From Triatoma infestans (lineage: Eukaryota > Arthropoda > Insecta > Hemiptera > Reduviidae), in the NCBI GenBank assembly GCA_011037195.1, contig JAAEAF010001969.1:118047-182046 (forward strand): a stretch of DNA of 64,000 nucleotides. The letters run 5' to 3'. A model generated the notes under the pieces. It was not told the DNA's origin. It saw nothing but the letters and a program-made list of their open reading frames with translations, and made no database searches. The stretch's first letter is position 1. Every line of letters starts with the position of its first letter. Both the position numbers and the translations under genes were made by a program. This document shows positions 1-10,506 of this stretch, in pieces.

Positions 1-620
1 ACATCGGATCCCGCTACTCAAAGCTCCGTCCGGACCCCCAATAAGCATCTTAAACTGCCGACAACCCACTGCATATGGATGAGTGCTGTGAGGTCATCCG
101 CATATGAAAGCCAGATAAACATGTGCCAGAAGACACACCAACATCAGGCTCTGGACCAATGAAAGGGAGAGAGGCGCCTAATTTGGCAAACCTATCCACT
201 TCCTCATTCCCAAAGATTCCCATATGACCTAGAACCCAGATCAGAAGCACATCCTTCAATGAAGAAAGATCTTCCAGTCTTTTAGAACATTCCAACACCA
301 ATCTGGAAGTGAAGACACTTCCATGACCTAAGCGCCTTCAACGCAGCCTGGCTGTCCGAGCAGATACACCTTTTAAATGAGTGTTACGTACCCTCTCATC
401 CAAAATACAGCTAAGAATTGCATAAACCTCAGCCTGGAAAACGGTGGCCAACTCACCAAGAGCCACCACCAAATGGTCTCCCGTCTCAAAATAAACGGCA
501 GCCCCAGACCTACCATTACTGTTTACTTTAAGAGCGGCTGGAATCCAAAAACAAAAGGCCCGTCTTATCGACTCACTAAGGTTTTTGGAACAGTACATAA
601 TTCTACTGAGGCTTCATATT
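1..620 (-). pseudogene. Broken RNase H domain of an I-like non-LTR retrotransposon
   Basis: Read on the minus strand, this is the RNase H end of a LINE polyprotein, split over three frames. The upstream piece (about 598-338) has GRSGAAVYF followed by VFQAEVYAIL, the usual second acidic motif. Next, in another frame at about 365-320, comes CSDSQAAL, the third acidic motif. The last frame (301-50) gives the WVLGHMGIFGNEEVDRFAK segment, equivalent to the W-x-P-G-H-x-G-x-x-G-N-E-x-A-D block near the end of LINE RNase H domains. At least two frameshifts separate the pieces, so it is dead. It runs off the left edge of the window. Its PFIGPEP stretch recurs in the relic at 24568, so both belong to one family. 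The clade (I-like rather than Jockey, which lacks RNase H) is inferred from the domain. Confidence 0.75.
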
Positions 621-725
621 GCCATCTAGGTCACAAGAACACTAAGATGTAAAAGACCAATAGCTTATTATCTAATCTTAATATTGAAAACAAATGTAAT
701 AACTGATCGTATTAAAAGAAAAACT

Positions 726-905
726 ATTGTGAAACACTCACACGACTTTCTCTTACTGCAATTTACATAGTATTTTTTGATTGGCTCAAACTTAAGTAAC
801 CTAAAATAAAGGATGGGAGAACCTAAACTTAATTTGAAACGACTTTTTTTACATGGCCCCTTCCAGCTCACCCTGAACTCCTGTAAAATCAATTTTTCTC
901 AGAAA
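726..905 (+). repeat. Family A repeat, 5'-end fragment
   Basis: This begins with the family A start (TGTGAAACACTCACACGAC, then TTTCTCTTACTGCAATTTAC) and continues about 150 bp into the body, where it becomes too degenerate to follow. The full-length reference copy is at 12929-13903. No coding capacity. Confidence 0.6.
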
Positions 906-962
906 AAAGAAGGTACAAACAAAAGTGCTTTGTCTCTATGTATCTATCTATAGTTAGTATGG

Positions 963-1415
963 TTAATGCCCGCAAGGGGTATCTGTTGCATGCAGTTACT
1001 TGGGGAGTAGCGATCCCACGGGTTACCACAGCTCAGCACTCCATTCACTTCATCAGAACAGTCCACAATACACTTAAACTACATACACTCTACACTTTAC
1101 AGGCAAAGACAAACACAGTACACAAACTAGGGTCCTCGTTCCTATTTAATTGGCGTATGCCAAGGGAGAAGGAAGGGATTAGCTCAGTGGTGGCACGCTG
1201 GACTAGCAACGCGGGGGTCCCGGGTTCGAATCCAGCTGACTATCCCTAGATTTTCTCTTCCTAGGAGCCTCTACAACTCACTGTACGGTGATGAGCAGTG
1301 TTGTCTGTAGCTAGAGAACACTGCTTGGAGGCCGGCAGTGCACTAAGAAGGCACGGGGGGGGCACAATAGATCTTTCAGGACGCAGTGCGATAACCCCCT
1401 ACAACAATCTAGTAT
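963..1415 (+). repeat. tRNA-derived SINE (family S), copy 1 with upstream 5' domain
   Basis: A pol III-type split promoter is visible: an A-box-like TAGCTCAGTGGTGGCA at 1180-1195 and a B-box GGGTTCGAATCCAGC at 1222-1236. The body then has CAGTGTTGTCTGTAGC, an arm AACACTG, a GC-rich GGCACGGGG stretch and a tail ending ACAACAATCT near 1412, followed by an ATCGTTA repeat. The block from 963 to about 1165 (from ATGCCCGCAAGGGG) is also shared with copies 2 and 3, so the repeat unit extends well upstream of the tRNA-like part. Other copies: 1483-1865, 18266-18690, 36115-36315, 53140-53212 and, reversed, 54126-54335. SINEs are non-autonomous and encode no protein; the 103-codon frame across this copy is fortuitous. 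Confidence 0.85.
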
Positions 1416-1482
1416 CGTTAATCGTTAATAAATTATTTTGGTAGTAGATTAATGAAACCAGATGATGACTTTTTAAAAAACT

Positions 1483-1865
1483 TGCAGTTACTTGGGGAAT
1501 AACGATCACACAGGTTACCACAGCTCAGTACTCCATGCACTTCGTCAGTGCACTACAGAATACGCTTAACTATTCACTCTCTCGTTTACAGACAAGGACA
1601 AACACAGCACACAAACTAGGACCAAGGGAGAAGGAAGGGATTAGTACTATACTAGTGCGCTGGACTATCAACGCGGAGGTCCCGAGTTGGAACCCCTTAG
1701 ATTTTCTTTTCTAGGAGCTTCTACAGCTCACTGTCCGGTGATGGACAGTGTTGTCTGTAGCTAGAGAACACTGCTCGGAAGCTGGCAGTGCACTGAGAAG
1801 GCTCCGGGGAATTTATTATGATAGATCTTACAGATCATAATGCAATAATCCCCTGTAACAATCTA
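1483..1865 (+). repeat. tRNA-derived SINE (family S), copy 2
   Basis: Same orientation as copy 1 and only about 65 bp downstream, so the two form a near-tandem pair. The upstream domain (TGCAGTTACTTGGGGA and on) and the body (TTGTCTGTAGCTAGAGAACACTG) are clearly shared. The A box is degraded (TTAGTACTATACTAGTGCGC) and the B box altered (GAGTTGGAACCCC), so this copy probably cannot be transcribed by pol III. Tail ends TGTAACAATCT. Confidence 0.8.
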
Positions 1866-1989
1866 AAAATAAAGTCTATAATTGTCTAAATAGACAAAAA
1901 TAGCACCTTACCGGAAAGCATAACCTAATATCTTACCCAAAAACCCTTCTTCAAGGCATTTTTCCAGAAGTACGTTTCAAATTCCGGTT

Positions 1990-2505
1990 TTTCCTTTATT
2001 TGAGAACTGTTTATATCTGTGCAGTGTTAGCAATCAAAGTTTAAAGAAAATCGTTGAGATCGTTTAGGAGAGAAAATTAAACAAAAAAATAACCGAAAAC
2101 CTCACTTGTAATGTCGCACTTGCGATTTACCAATTTAATAATTCTCCTGTTCTCAAATTGAAAGTGATAGCACTTAATGTATACAGTTGGTACAACATAA
2201 TATCTGAACTAACGAAAAAAAAAATGTCGAAGCCTTGTTCGGAGAAATAGCAAAAAAAACAAGTGAAATCGCTGTTCCGTTAGAGAAACTTTGTTTATTA
2301 GTGGCGGTGCAATGATGGTCTAGTTTGAGCTTCTGCCACCTCTTTGGTTTTTGAGATAATCAGTTCAATTTCACACATACATAAAGATTATTTGTTAAAA
2401 ACCTTTTTTTCTCTTATTCAGTGGAACTCAAAACAGATATTTCTCGTGAAAACAACTCAACTTCGAAATACTTTCTCTTACAGCAGTAAGGGAAAGTGAA
2501 AAGAG
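1990..2505 (+). repeat. Family A repeat, degenerate copy with 3' end
   Basis: The recognisable 3' end is CTTTCTCTTACAGCAGTAAG then GGAAAGTGAAAAG, ending near 2505. Upstream are two degenerate monomer anchors (AAGAAAATCGTTGAGATCG near 2045 and ATGTCGAAGCCTTGTTCGG near 2224) and the GGAACTCAAAACAGATATTT block equivalent to GGGACCTCAAAACGGATATTT of the reference copy. The left border is approximate. Confidence 0.6.
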
Positions 2506-2689
2506 GAATATTAAGTAAATAAAATGTATCGACCCTAAATATAAGAATTTATTATCTTTTCGTAAAACATTATACTGCCGTACTAATTCTTTTTGTTAAT
2601 TTATTGTATACTTAAATCAGTTATCAATTTAAAACATGTGTACTGATAAACGAAATTAAAATCACCACTAAAAATATATTCTAGTTACA

Positions 2690-2950
2690 TTTGTTAATGT
2701 AAAAAAAAAAAAAATGAATTTACGAGGTTTTCTTGATAAGTTGAAAAGATTGAATAATATTGTTGGTGATATTTCCTCCAAGACGAGACGAGACAGGTAG
2801 AACACACACACACATGGAAAGAGCAAATGGTTTATATCGTCTGGACCTTCTTTTGCACATAATGGACACATTGTCTTTCTGGAAGAAAGAATAAAATAAA
2901 TTTCTGACTCATTGTATATAGATGCGGGGGGGGGGTATTTATTTGACATT
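2690..2950 (-). pseudogene. Possible C-terminal Cys/His segment of a non-LTR retrotransposon
   Basis: The minus-strand frame contains MCPLCAKEGPDDINHLLFPC, i.e. C-x2-C, then H and C, resembling the CPLC...E...H-x-L-x-x-CP segment found near the C-terminus of many LINE ORF2 proteins. The rest of the frame is low-complexity (a poly-Phe run from poly-A DNA), and no reverse transcriptase is adjacent. Identification rests on this one motif. Confidence 0.4.
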
Positions 2951-4096
2951 AAGTTCGACCACGATAAGTCTAAATTTTTGTAATGTTAATTAGTTGACAA
3001 TTTATATTTTTCTTGTTTTTCTACGAACTAACTATAAACAACAGAACTGATATAACCAACAGATTGAACGGCAGATGAAAATTGTGGAAAGATAAGACTA
3101 TAAGACTCGCTACAGTTCAAACTAGACCTCCCACTTAACTTTTTACCTTTATCCATCTAGGATCGAGAAATTTTCTCACAGTAGGTTATAACTTTCAAAA
3201 CTTTAAAAAAAAAGCACCAATAAAACTAGATTTGAAAGTTATTATTGGCCGCCATATCAGTGTGTAGAGCCACGAAGCCAATGAGCAGCTATTGTATTCA
3301 AGAAATTATAATAAATATTTTTGGACGGACTTAAATAATATTAAGAGTATTAGAAAAGTTTTATAATAATTTATACAAAATTTATCTTATATTATATTAT
3401 TTGTATTTATTCTTTGCCAAGTGATTGTTAAGTAAGAAAAGTGTATAATATATATAACCAAGAAATATTGTATGAATTCAAATTAAAAAAAAAAAAAATT
3501 AGTGTAATATGTATGAACTATATTTTTGGGAAAAGTTTATTTTTGTATTTAATTAAATTCAAGTTAAGCAATTTCGTATATTTAAGAAAATAAATTTATA
3601 AGAAACCTAAACTAGTTGGCAGCGGCCTCGAAATAGCGTTCTTATAGTTAGAGGTGCACAAGAACTTAAAGATGGATTATAATCTAGGTCGATAGGCTCA
3701 TTTTTTTTGTATTTCAGGAAATAAGGCGGGCAGGGAAGTAATAAATGGTGTAGATGATTGCTTCTGGAAGGATATGTATTATGAGGTGAACGTATAGAGT
3801 TTGCAAAGAGCTGTCGTCATGTAAGTAATTTTCCTTCCTTTTTTTTCCTTATTTAGGATTTCCCTCAAGGAGGTTTCCTCAACCAACGTAAAATAAAAAG
3901 TAATTCGTACCCATACATAAAGCTTGCAATACAATGAATACAATAGTCATCATTAGCAAGCTGTACATTTAACCGACAATAAATACCACTCCGAACCGAG
4001 TCCACATTATTCTTTCAATACAGCCTGCCCTTATAGCGCATCTTGCTTGCACAACCCTCTCTCTATCGGTCATGATTTCATTAATACTGGCACCTC
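2951..4096. other. AT-rich stretch without recognisable gene
   Basis: Long A and T runs with no open frame of protein-like composition and no repeat shared with the rest of the window that I could see. Confidence 0.6.
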
Positions 4097-4572
4097 CAGT
4101 TATTCCTCAGCTTACCACTTTTCCGTCTTCCTGGTGGTACCCATTCCATTATTCTTTTTGGGATTCTGCTTTCTGGCATTCTTTCTTAATGTCCTAACCA
4201 TAGTAATTTTCTTTTTTCAATTTCTTCTAAGACTGTGCTCTTCCTTCTGACGATTTTCCTTATCTCCGAATTCCTTCTGTTCTCTCTTCGGGAATTTTTG
4301 CGGATCGTATCCAGCAATCAATGGAAATGTCCGCTGCGGCTAATCTACTTTGCATCTTATTACTCATTGTCCAGGTTCCTGCCGCATACAGCAAGATACT
4401 CTCTATTATTGCTGTATGTATTGCCTTTTGGTAATCATCTGGATGTTGCTATTCCATAATACAGAATTTAACTTCCCTACTGCCTTCCTAGCTTTTATAC
4501 CCGCTTCTCTATGTCTAATTCAGAAGTGCCATCCAATTGCATGTAGGATCCCAAGCATTTAAAGCTGGTCAC
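4097..4572 (-). pseudogene. Reverse transcriptase C-terminal relic, RTE/CR1-like LINE
   Basis: Read on the minus strand from 4572 down, fragments in several frames line up in the order expected for the thumb and C-terminus of a LINE reverse transcriptase: VTSFKCLGSYMQLDGTSE (the F-K-Y-L-G block), KLNSVLWNSN-like residues, a tyrosine-poor LLYAAGTW-like block, RRNSEIRKIVRRKSTVLEEI, then RIMEWVPPGRRKSGK (the G-R-R-x-x-G-R-P block). Stops and frameshifts occur throughout, so it is dead. The hydrophobic plus-strand frames over this region (4047-4250, 4235-4459) are antisense artefacts. Clade placement is tentative. Confidence 0.65.
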
Positions 4573-7200
4573 ATTATTTAACATTTTTCTTTCGATTTGA
4601 CATTCTACTTGTAAGTAATTTTTCAAGTGTATATTCTACCTAGAAAAATGTGCGTAGGAATCAATCGAATCTAAGCAGTGATTCGAGTATTTACTAACTT
4701 GACCGACTTGGGGCATAACGAATCCAGTATTTCCTCTTTACAGTAAGTACTAAGGGAAAATAAAAATTATTTTCCGCACACAAATTCCTTTTTCTGGACA
4801 CAAATTTTCAGATTGATGGACATTAAATTAGGTTAAAAATTTCCCCGATAAGCATGCTTAACCTCTACTTCATGCTGTTGTAGTTTGAAGATTACTATTT
4901 GAAGATTACTGAAAGAAAAATAAGCAGTAATAAAGTTTGTAAAGTATAGAGTAAGATAAAGTAAGACATAATAATTTTTCAATGAAGTTTAAAGTTTCAG
5001 TCAAGTCACGCTTAGATTAGAAACAATGAATTTTAATATATACTACACCATATTGTTAGTAGGTTGTTACTAAATAATTTGTACAATAAGCCACTGGGCA
5101 TACACATGCCTTTGAATAACTGGTAGCTATTTATATATGTAAATATAAAAATGAGAAAAGGAGAAAATAAAAGAAAACAAAATAATAAAAAGAGTTATTA
5201 TTAAAATTAGATTCCAGTTGTCTTTTTATTGTTACAACTATTTGACTTTTATTTAAATTTTTTATTTCTCCAAAATAGCATAAATAGAGAAGTGTAAAAA
5301 CTTGTAGGAGTAAGGGGTGGCCGGCGGCATGTTGTAGTATTTCGGAGGAGGGGCGATGAAGTCTAAAAGAGAAAGGATGAATAGCTTTTACAATCAATAT
5401 TAGACATGTGTACTGGCCACTTCAAAACAACAACCATCAAGATCATTACCATATAGATTTGAAGTTGCCAATACATTGCACACGGCCGTGTTTATAAGTA
5501 TGATAGAGTGGGGAGAGTGAGAGAGTATAGTCTACCGGCGGCAAAACGCTCGGAGCCGGCAGAAAACCGGTCCACTTATTTCTTTTTTAAAACTGTCTTC
5601 TTTAACTTGTCCACCGAATTCCTTCACGCTTGTACATCACACTGGATATCGCTTTTGCGGTTACTAAACAAAAATTATCATTTTGTTTATTTTTCCTTTT
5701 TATTTCTATTTTTTTATCTTTATTCCCAAAACATATTAAAAAAAAAAAAAAAATACAATTGGCTAAAAGTCCATTTCAGTAATTTAATAATATTTTTGTA
5801 AAATTACCTAAATCGAACTATTAATTTGATTGTAATTGAACTTATTTCATTAATTAAAAACGTTTTTAATTCTAAGAATACAAGTTACATTTTGATGATA
5901 TATTGAGAAAGAAGAAGAGAGAACATAGGATGGAATGATGATTAAGTAGATGGTGAGGGTAGAGTGATCGAGCTAAGAGTGATAACTATTGGTAGCATTA
6001 ACTGATGTGAGAACGGTAGCTTGGAGAAGTCACTCTGGCCTGTAAAAAAAGCTTTTTTGGCAGCAGCGATTTGACACACTTGATTGGAGTTTTTTGATTG
6101 ACTCTTTGAGAGTTGTGTTTTAGATTCCTAGAAGCTTTCTTCTTGTTCACATCTTTAGACTTCTTTAAGGAGTGCTTGCTAAATCATGAAGAATAATGTG
6201 TGAAAATTTGTATAGCTCTCCAAGGAAACTTTGGCTGCCATAGTTTACAGCCCATCCGTTATAGTTTACAGAGAGATAGAATAATGCGTAGTTGAAGAGC
6301 ACCTGGCGGCGCAATGATAGCGCCAGCTATAGCGGTTATTGGAAACACTGGCCACAAACATTAGTTTTTAGAAATAGATCTGAGTATATGAATAACACAG
6401 ATTAAAAATGAAAAAAAGAAATTGCAGGAAGCAGGACGCTCAACATCATACTTCGTATACTGTTTGGGTATTAAGAGGAACTCATAGGAAGTTATCGGTC
6501 AAAAACCGTTACTTGGAACTATCATTTTACTGAATGGATCTTTTCCAGTAGATCCGTACCGATTTAGGCGAATGTTTCGTAAAGTAAATAGTTTCGCCTC
6601 CCACCATAGTAGACGCTGGTCTTCCATCCAGTCTTGGATGGAAGTTTGAATCAGGCTTCTGGACAAATCACAGAAGAGTTCGTGACCTATGAAAATGTTC
6701 TTTGACCCCTCCTCAAGAATCACTCTATATGGATTATAATTTAGGAGTAGTTAGGAGTAGAAAAAAAAAATAGGAAGATAGAATTGCAGTTATCAGTGGA
6801 AAATAATGGATAGTATAACTGGAAGATGGCACTGATATATTATCTTGTCCTGGCTCACACTTCTTGGAAAGGAAGAAGTTGATGGTAAAAGAATGAATCG
6901 AATATAAATGTGGTTAATATACCAAACGTTCAGTCATATTTATACTAAATTTCTGTCAATTTATGCTAAATATTATTCAGCGAAAAATGGAAAGTATAAT
7001 TTAAAGATGGAATAAAACGAGTGAAATGCAATAGTTTTTTTGTTTGATTAATATTATTTTATTGATTCATGTATTATGTATTTTTTCTTTATCTATAATA
7101 CAGGCAGAAATTTAACTCGCGTAATATACCCTGTATGGAGGGAATAGCAAGAATTAGTTTGGGGAACATTTTATCCAATAAAAAACCGAACGAACATTAG
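4573..7200. other. AT-rich intergenic stretch, nothing firmly identified
   Basis: No supported gene. CCTCTTTACAGTAAGTACTA followed by AGGGAAAATAAAAA near 4730-4765 may be a worn family A 3' end. Two GC-richer islands (about 5320-5360 and 5530-5575, with GGCCGGCGGC and CTACCGGCGGC) stand out but carry no recognisable motif. The remaining open frames are short and biased by poly-T or poly-A. Confidence 0.5.
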
Positions 7201-7221
7201 AGGGAGAGAGAGAAAGAAATA

Positions 7222-7223
<2 letters not shown>

Positions 7224-7258
<35 letters not shown>
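7224..7258. repeat. (TG)n microsatellite
   Basis: About 35 bp of uninterrupted TG dinucleotide repeat, preceded by a GA-rich tract at 7200-7218. Confidence 0.95.
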
Positions 7259-7261
<3 letters not shown>

Positions 7262-9193
7262 CGTATGTAGAACTGTTGGTGATGTGGATTAATTCATAGT
7301 AATATATCAGTGAATTTAGGCTGAGAAATATACAAAGTTGTTTTATATAATGTTCTGGTGACATCACACACAAAAACTGTTTTGCATTAGAATAAACTCC
7401 TCAATATAGCAGCAAACAGAGAGAGAGAAAGATATCTCTCTTCCCTCCCTTTCCGACCGGCCTAATATGAATTAAAGTGAATGAGAGAGAGAGAGTGAGT
7501 GAGTGGGGAGACAGTTTAGAAATAGTGTGATGAAGAGCTTGTCAACAGCATCGTAGTTAAAGGGGTTGTAGGAAACGTTTTCTCTCCGCATTTCATTCAC
7601 AAAAAAAAAACTTACAGACTTACACCCTTCTTTACGCTGCCACGCTCGCACATATGGACACCTAAATATCCAGAATGGTTACGACGGTAACGAGATATCA
7701 ACTGTAAAAATAAAATACAGATAATACAAATATTCTTATTTATATACAGAATACTATATTGTTATGCTAATTCTAAAAGTTTGAATACTAGTTCTAAAAT
7801 AAATAAAATAAAGAAAGAAATCATTTTAAATCCTACATGAACGGCATTATCACTATAATTCTCTTTCTATTGTGAATAATATTCCCTCGCTTTTGATTCC
7901 TAACTATATATATATATATATTTTTTTTTTAATAATATTTAAACCCTTTTATAATATAGCAGTAAAAATTTATTAACCCTATTCATTGCGCAAAAAAAAA
8001 AAATCAATAACAGATCTTATGGTTAGTGGGTGATAAGGAGGACCAAACAATCCAGGTGCTTTGATAATAACCCCCCTTCTCTTTATGCTGGTATCAAAAA
8101 TAGAAAGGGGGAGAAATTCCTGAAACAAAAAAAAAAAATTAACCGAGTTTTATAAAACTTTAAAATGTAAACAACTAACTGGGCAGCAAGTATTTATCGT
8201 AGTTAACTGTAATAATGATTATTTCGCCCACTGAGTTTTTTTACATACACATATAAAACACACACACACACAAAGAAGAAATATATATCGAATGTTAGAA
8301 TTGCTGACTTGTGTGATGCGTCATATCCTGTACAAACCAGGCTACATTTGCAGGGAAAGTTAGCTTGTCACGTACTGATAATAGGGAAAAAATAAAAAAC
8401 TTGATTAAACAGAAATTTATTATTATTTTAGCAAAATAAATAAATAAAACTGGAATAAAATACTCACATGATACTCTATTTACTGCAATTTATTAAATTG
8501 TTCAATTGTTTTCAATTTTATATCAATTTAATTTGCGAAATTTAAATTAAAAATCAATTGCGATAAGTTATTATACACCTCGCTTATCCGGCCAATAGTA
8601 ACCTGTATTAAACAATATTAACCCCATGTTATGGGGGTGTTAAGAAAGATATTAGATTTATTTTTGAATTTGTATCCAATAATTTTAATTGTAATTATCA
8701 GTATTTAATTCAAATTTAAATTAAAATTAAGGTTGGTAACAATGTTTTATAAGGGAGTAGTGCGGAGAGACAGCTAGTTCACGCTTCTTGTTTGGCTGTT
8801 CTAGAAGCAAGCCCACTTCCACATATTTTATATACCACTTGAATTAAATTTAATAATAATCAACATACAGTCCACTTTTTACTAAAGAGTTTATTTATTC
8901 AACTATAAATGAGACCTTTTCCAAATTGAGGGAAAAACCCATCACCTCAATAGGGCGAGAGTTGTGAAAGCAAAGATAAAGCATATCCAGGCATTCCAAT
9001 ACCATATGCTCAGGATAATAACCAACGGCACCATGAAATAGACAGCTTCCTTAAACATAACTACAAAGACTCCAAAATTTAAAACCTTCATCAACAAACC
9101 CAATAGTTTCTTTTCTCCGCACTAAATCCCGCAAAGAAGATTAAAACCAATATTAGTGCAGGACGTTTTAGACATTACTGTGTGATGTGTCTT
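7259..9193. other. AT-rich stretch with simple repeats, no gene seen
   Basis: Contains GA-rich tracts (7420-7445, 7480-7505), a short (TA)n at about 7905-7921 and several poly-A runs. No frame of protein-like composition. Confidence 0.6.
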
Positions 9194-9217
9194 GCATGTC
9201 CAGTAAGAAAGTGTACT
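9194..9217 (+). repeat. mariner terminal inverted repeat, left
   Basis: Starts GCATGTCCAGTAAGAAAG; pairs with 10477-10500 with one mismatch (A for T at its fifteenth base). Confidence 0.85.
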
Positions 9218-9288
9218 GAATTTTTGTAGGCTACAAAAATTTTTATTTGAACAAAAAAATTACCTGGTTACATAAGTACATATGTAAG

Positions 9289-10337
9289 CTATTTTTCGAC
9301 ATAGTCACCATTCCTCTCAATGCAGGTGGTGAACTGGGGTATTAATTTTTTGATGCCTTCCTCGAAGTAGTTTCCCGCCAACCCCTTCGTCTACTTCTCC
9401 ACCTCCCCTTCACCTCCTCGTCGGTTGAAAACCTTTTTCCACCCATGTGCAGCTTCAGGGAGGTAAAGAGATAGTAACCTGAAGGTGCTAGGTCAGGGGA
9501 ATGCGCGGGATGGTTCAGGACATCCCATTTAAACGAGGCAAGCAGTTCCTTCGTGGCGTTGGCTGTGTGTGGTCTGGCATTGCCGTGCAGCAGGCAGACT
9601 CCCTTTGATAGCATGCCTCTCCTTTTGTTCTGAATCGCAGTCCACAATTTTTTTAGGGTCTCACAGTATCTTGCAGAGTTGATGGTCTCCCCTTCAGGCA
9701 TATATTCAAATAAAATTATGCCTTGACAGTCCCAAAACATGGATGCCATGATTTTCTTGGCTGAAATTGTGGTTTTGAACTTTTTGGCGGAGGGTGAAGA
9801 GGTGTGACGCCACTGTTGAGACTGCCTTTTGGTTTCAGTTGTGAGGTGTGCAACCCAAGTTTCATCTCTAGTAGTGATGGAGCGGAAAAATTCATCTCCA
9901 TGGAGTTTGTAGCATCTCAAAAACTCTTGCCTGGCCTCCACTCGATTCAAAATGTGTTGGTCTATCAGCGGTTTTGGGACCCATCTCGCGGACAGTTTCA
10001 GATATCCGAGGGTTTCTGTGATAGTTTCGTGTAGCAGAGATCTGGAGATTTGCGGAAACATCGCAGAAAGTTCATCCACAGTCAATCTGCGATCGTCACG
10101 GAGCGCATTTTCAATTTTTTCCACAATTTCGTCGGTCACAATTGAAGGATCATCATGCACAGACGTACGACAGTTTTTAAACTCGCGACACCACTTGAAC
10201 ACACTCGTACGATTCATAACTTTATCACCATATGCAGTTTTTACCTCATTATAAACCTCAACCCGAGTTTTTCCCTTCCAAACGAGATAACGGATGACGC
10301 CGCGTATTTCACACTTGGCGGGAGATTGGATTGACAT
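9289..10337 (-). pseudogene. mariner transposase pseudogene (cut-and-paste DDD transposase)
   Basis: A 331-codon frame starts at 10337. Residues 1-110 form the paired helix-turn-helix DNA-binding region (CEIRGVIRYL, then MNRTSVFKWCREFKN). WVPK, the linker motif, is at 119-122. The catalytic domain has DETW with the first Asp at 158, the WRHTSSPSAKKFKTTISAKK block at 176-195, HGNARPH at 251-257 and SPDLAPSGYYLF at 280-291. Families of this type use D, D and D with 34 residues between the last two. Here positions 252 and 287, exactly 35 apart, are both Gly. After residue 310 the frame slips. The expected C-terminus (NYFEEGIKKL, CIERNGDYVEK) lies in another frame behind a TAG and ends at 9289. 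A few residues normally found after RTSVHDD (about 58-63) are also missing. The protein cannot be an active transposase. Confidence 0.95.
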
Positions 10338-10476
10338 TTTTCACGAAACGTATTGTCGCGTCGACAGTTCTCAACGTACTGACCTCGAACCGGTCTCGTT
10401 GCGGAGGGGAGGAATCAGGCTACACGACAGCGTAGCCAACATGTCGAAAACAAAATCCCTCCGGCTGTGAGAGCTT

Positions 10477-10500
10477 AGTACACTTACTTACTGGACATGC
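10477..10500 (-). repeat. mariner terminal inverted repeat, right
   Basis: Reverse complement of the left end with one mismatch. The TA of a possible target duplication follows after CTCG at 10505. Confidence 0.85.
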
Positions 10501-10506
10501 CTCGTA

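Larger units (their letters stand above)
9194..10504 (-). mobile_element. mariner (Tc1/mariner superfamily) DNA transposon, degenerate
   Basis: Two inverted ends, 9194-9217 and 10477-10500, match over 23 of 24 positions around a single transposase relic. The roughly 1.3-kb length is typical of mariner. On the right a TA that could be the target dinucleotide lies at 10505-10506, preceded by CTCG. On the left the bases outside the matching block (TGTGTGATGTGTCTT) do not match that CTCG end, so the left tip is altered or extended and the TA duplication cannot be confirmed. GC content is visibly higher than in the flanks, as expected for an insert of foreign origin. Confidence 0.9.

Noticed and set aside
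963..1165. 5S rRNA origin for the upstream SINE domain
   Set aside because: TACTTGGGGAGTAGCGATCC loosely resembles part of the 5S internal promoter, but the match is too weak and the other boxes are absent.
1180..1250. True tRNA genes at the SINE heads (also 18453, 19554, 36135, 52041)
   Set aside because: A and B boxes are present but no complete acceptor stem or plausible anticodon arm; the sequence continues into shared repeat bodies.
4047..4459. Hydrophobic plus-strand frames resembling membrane proteins
   Set aside because: They are antisense to a recognisable LINE reverse transcriptase relic, and the Phe/Leu richness comes from AT bias.
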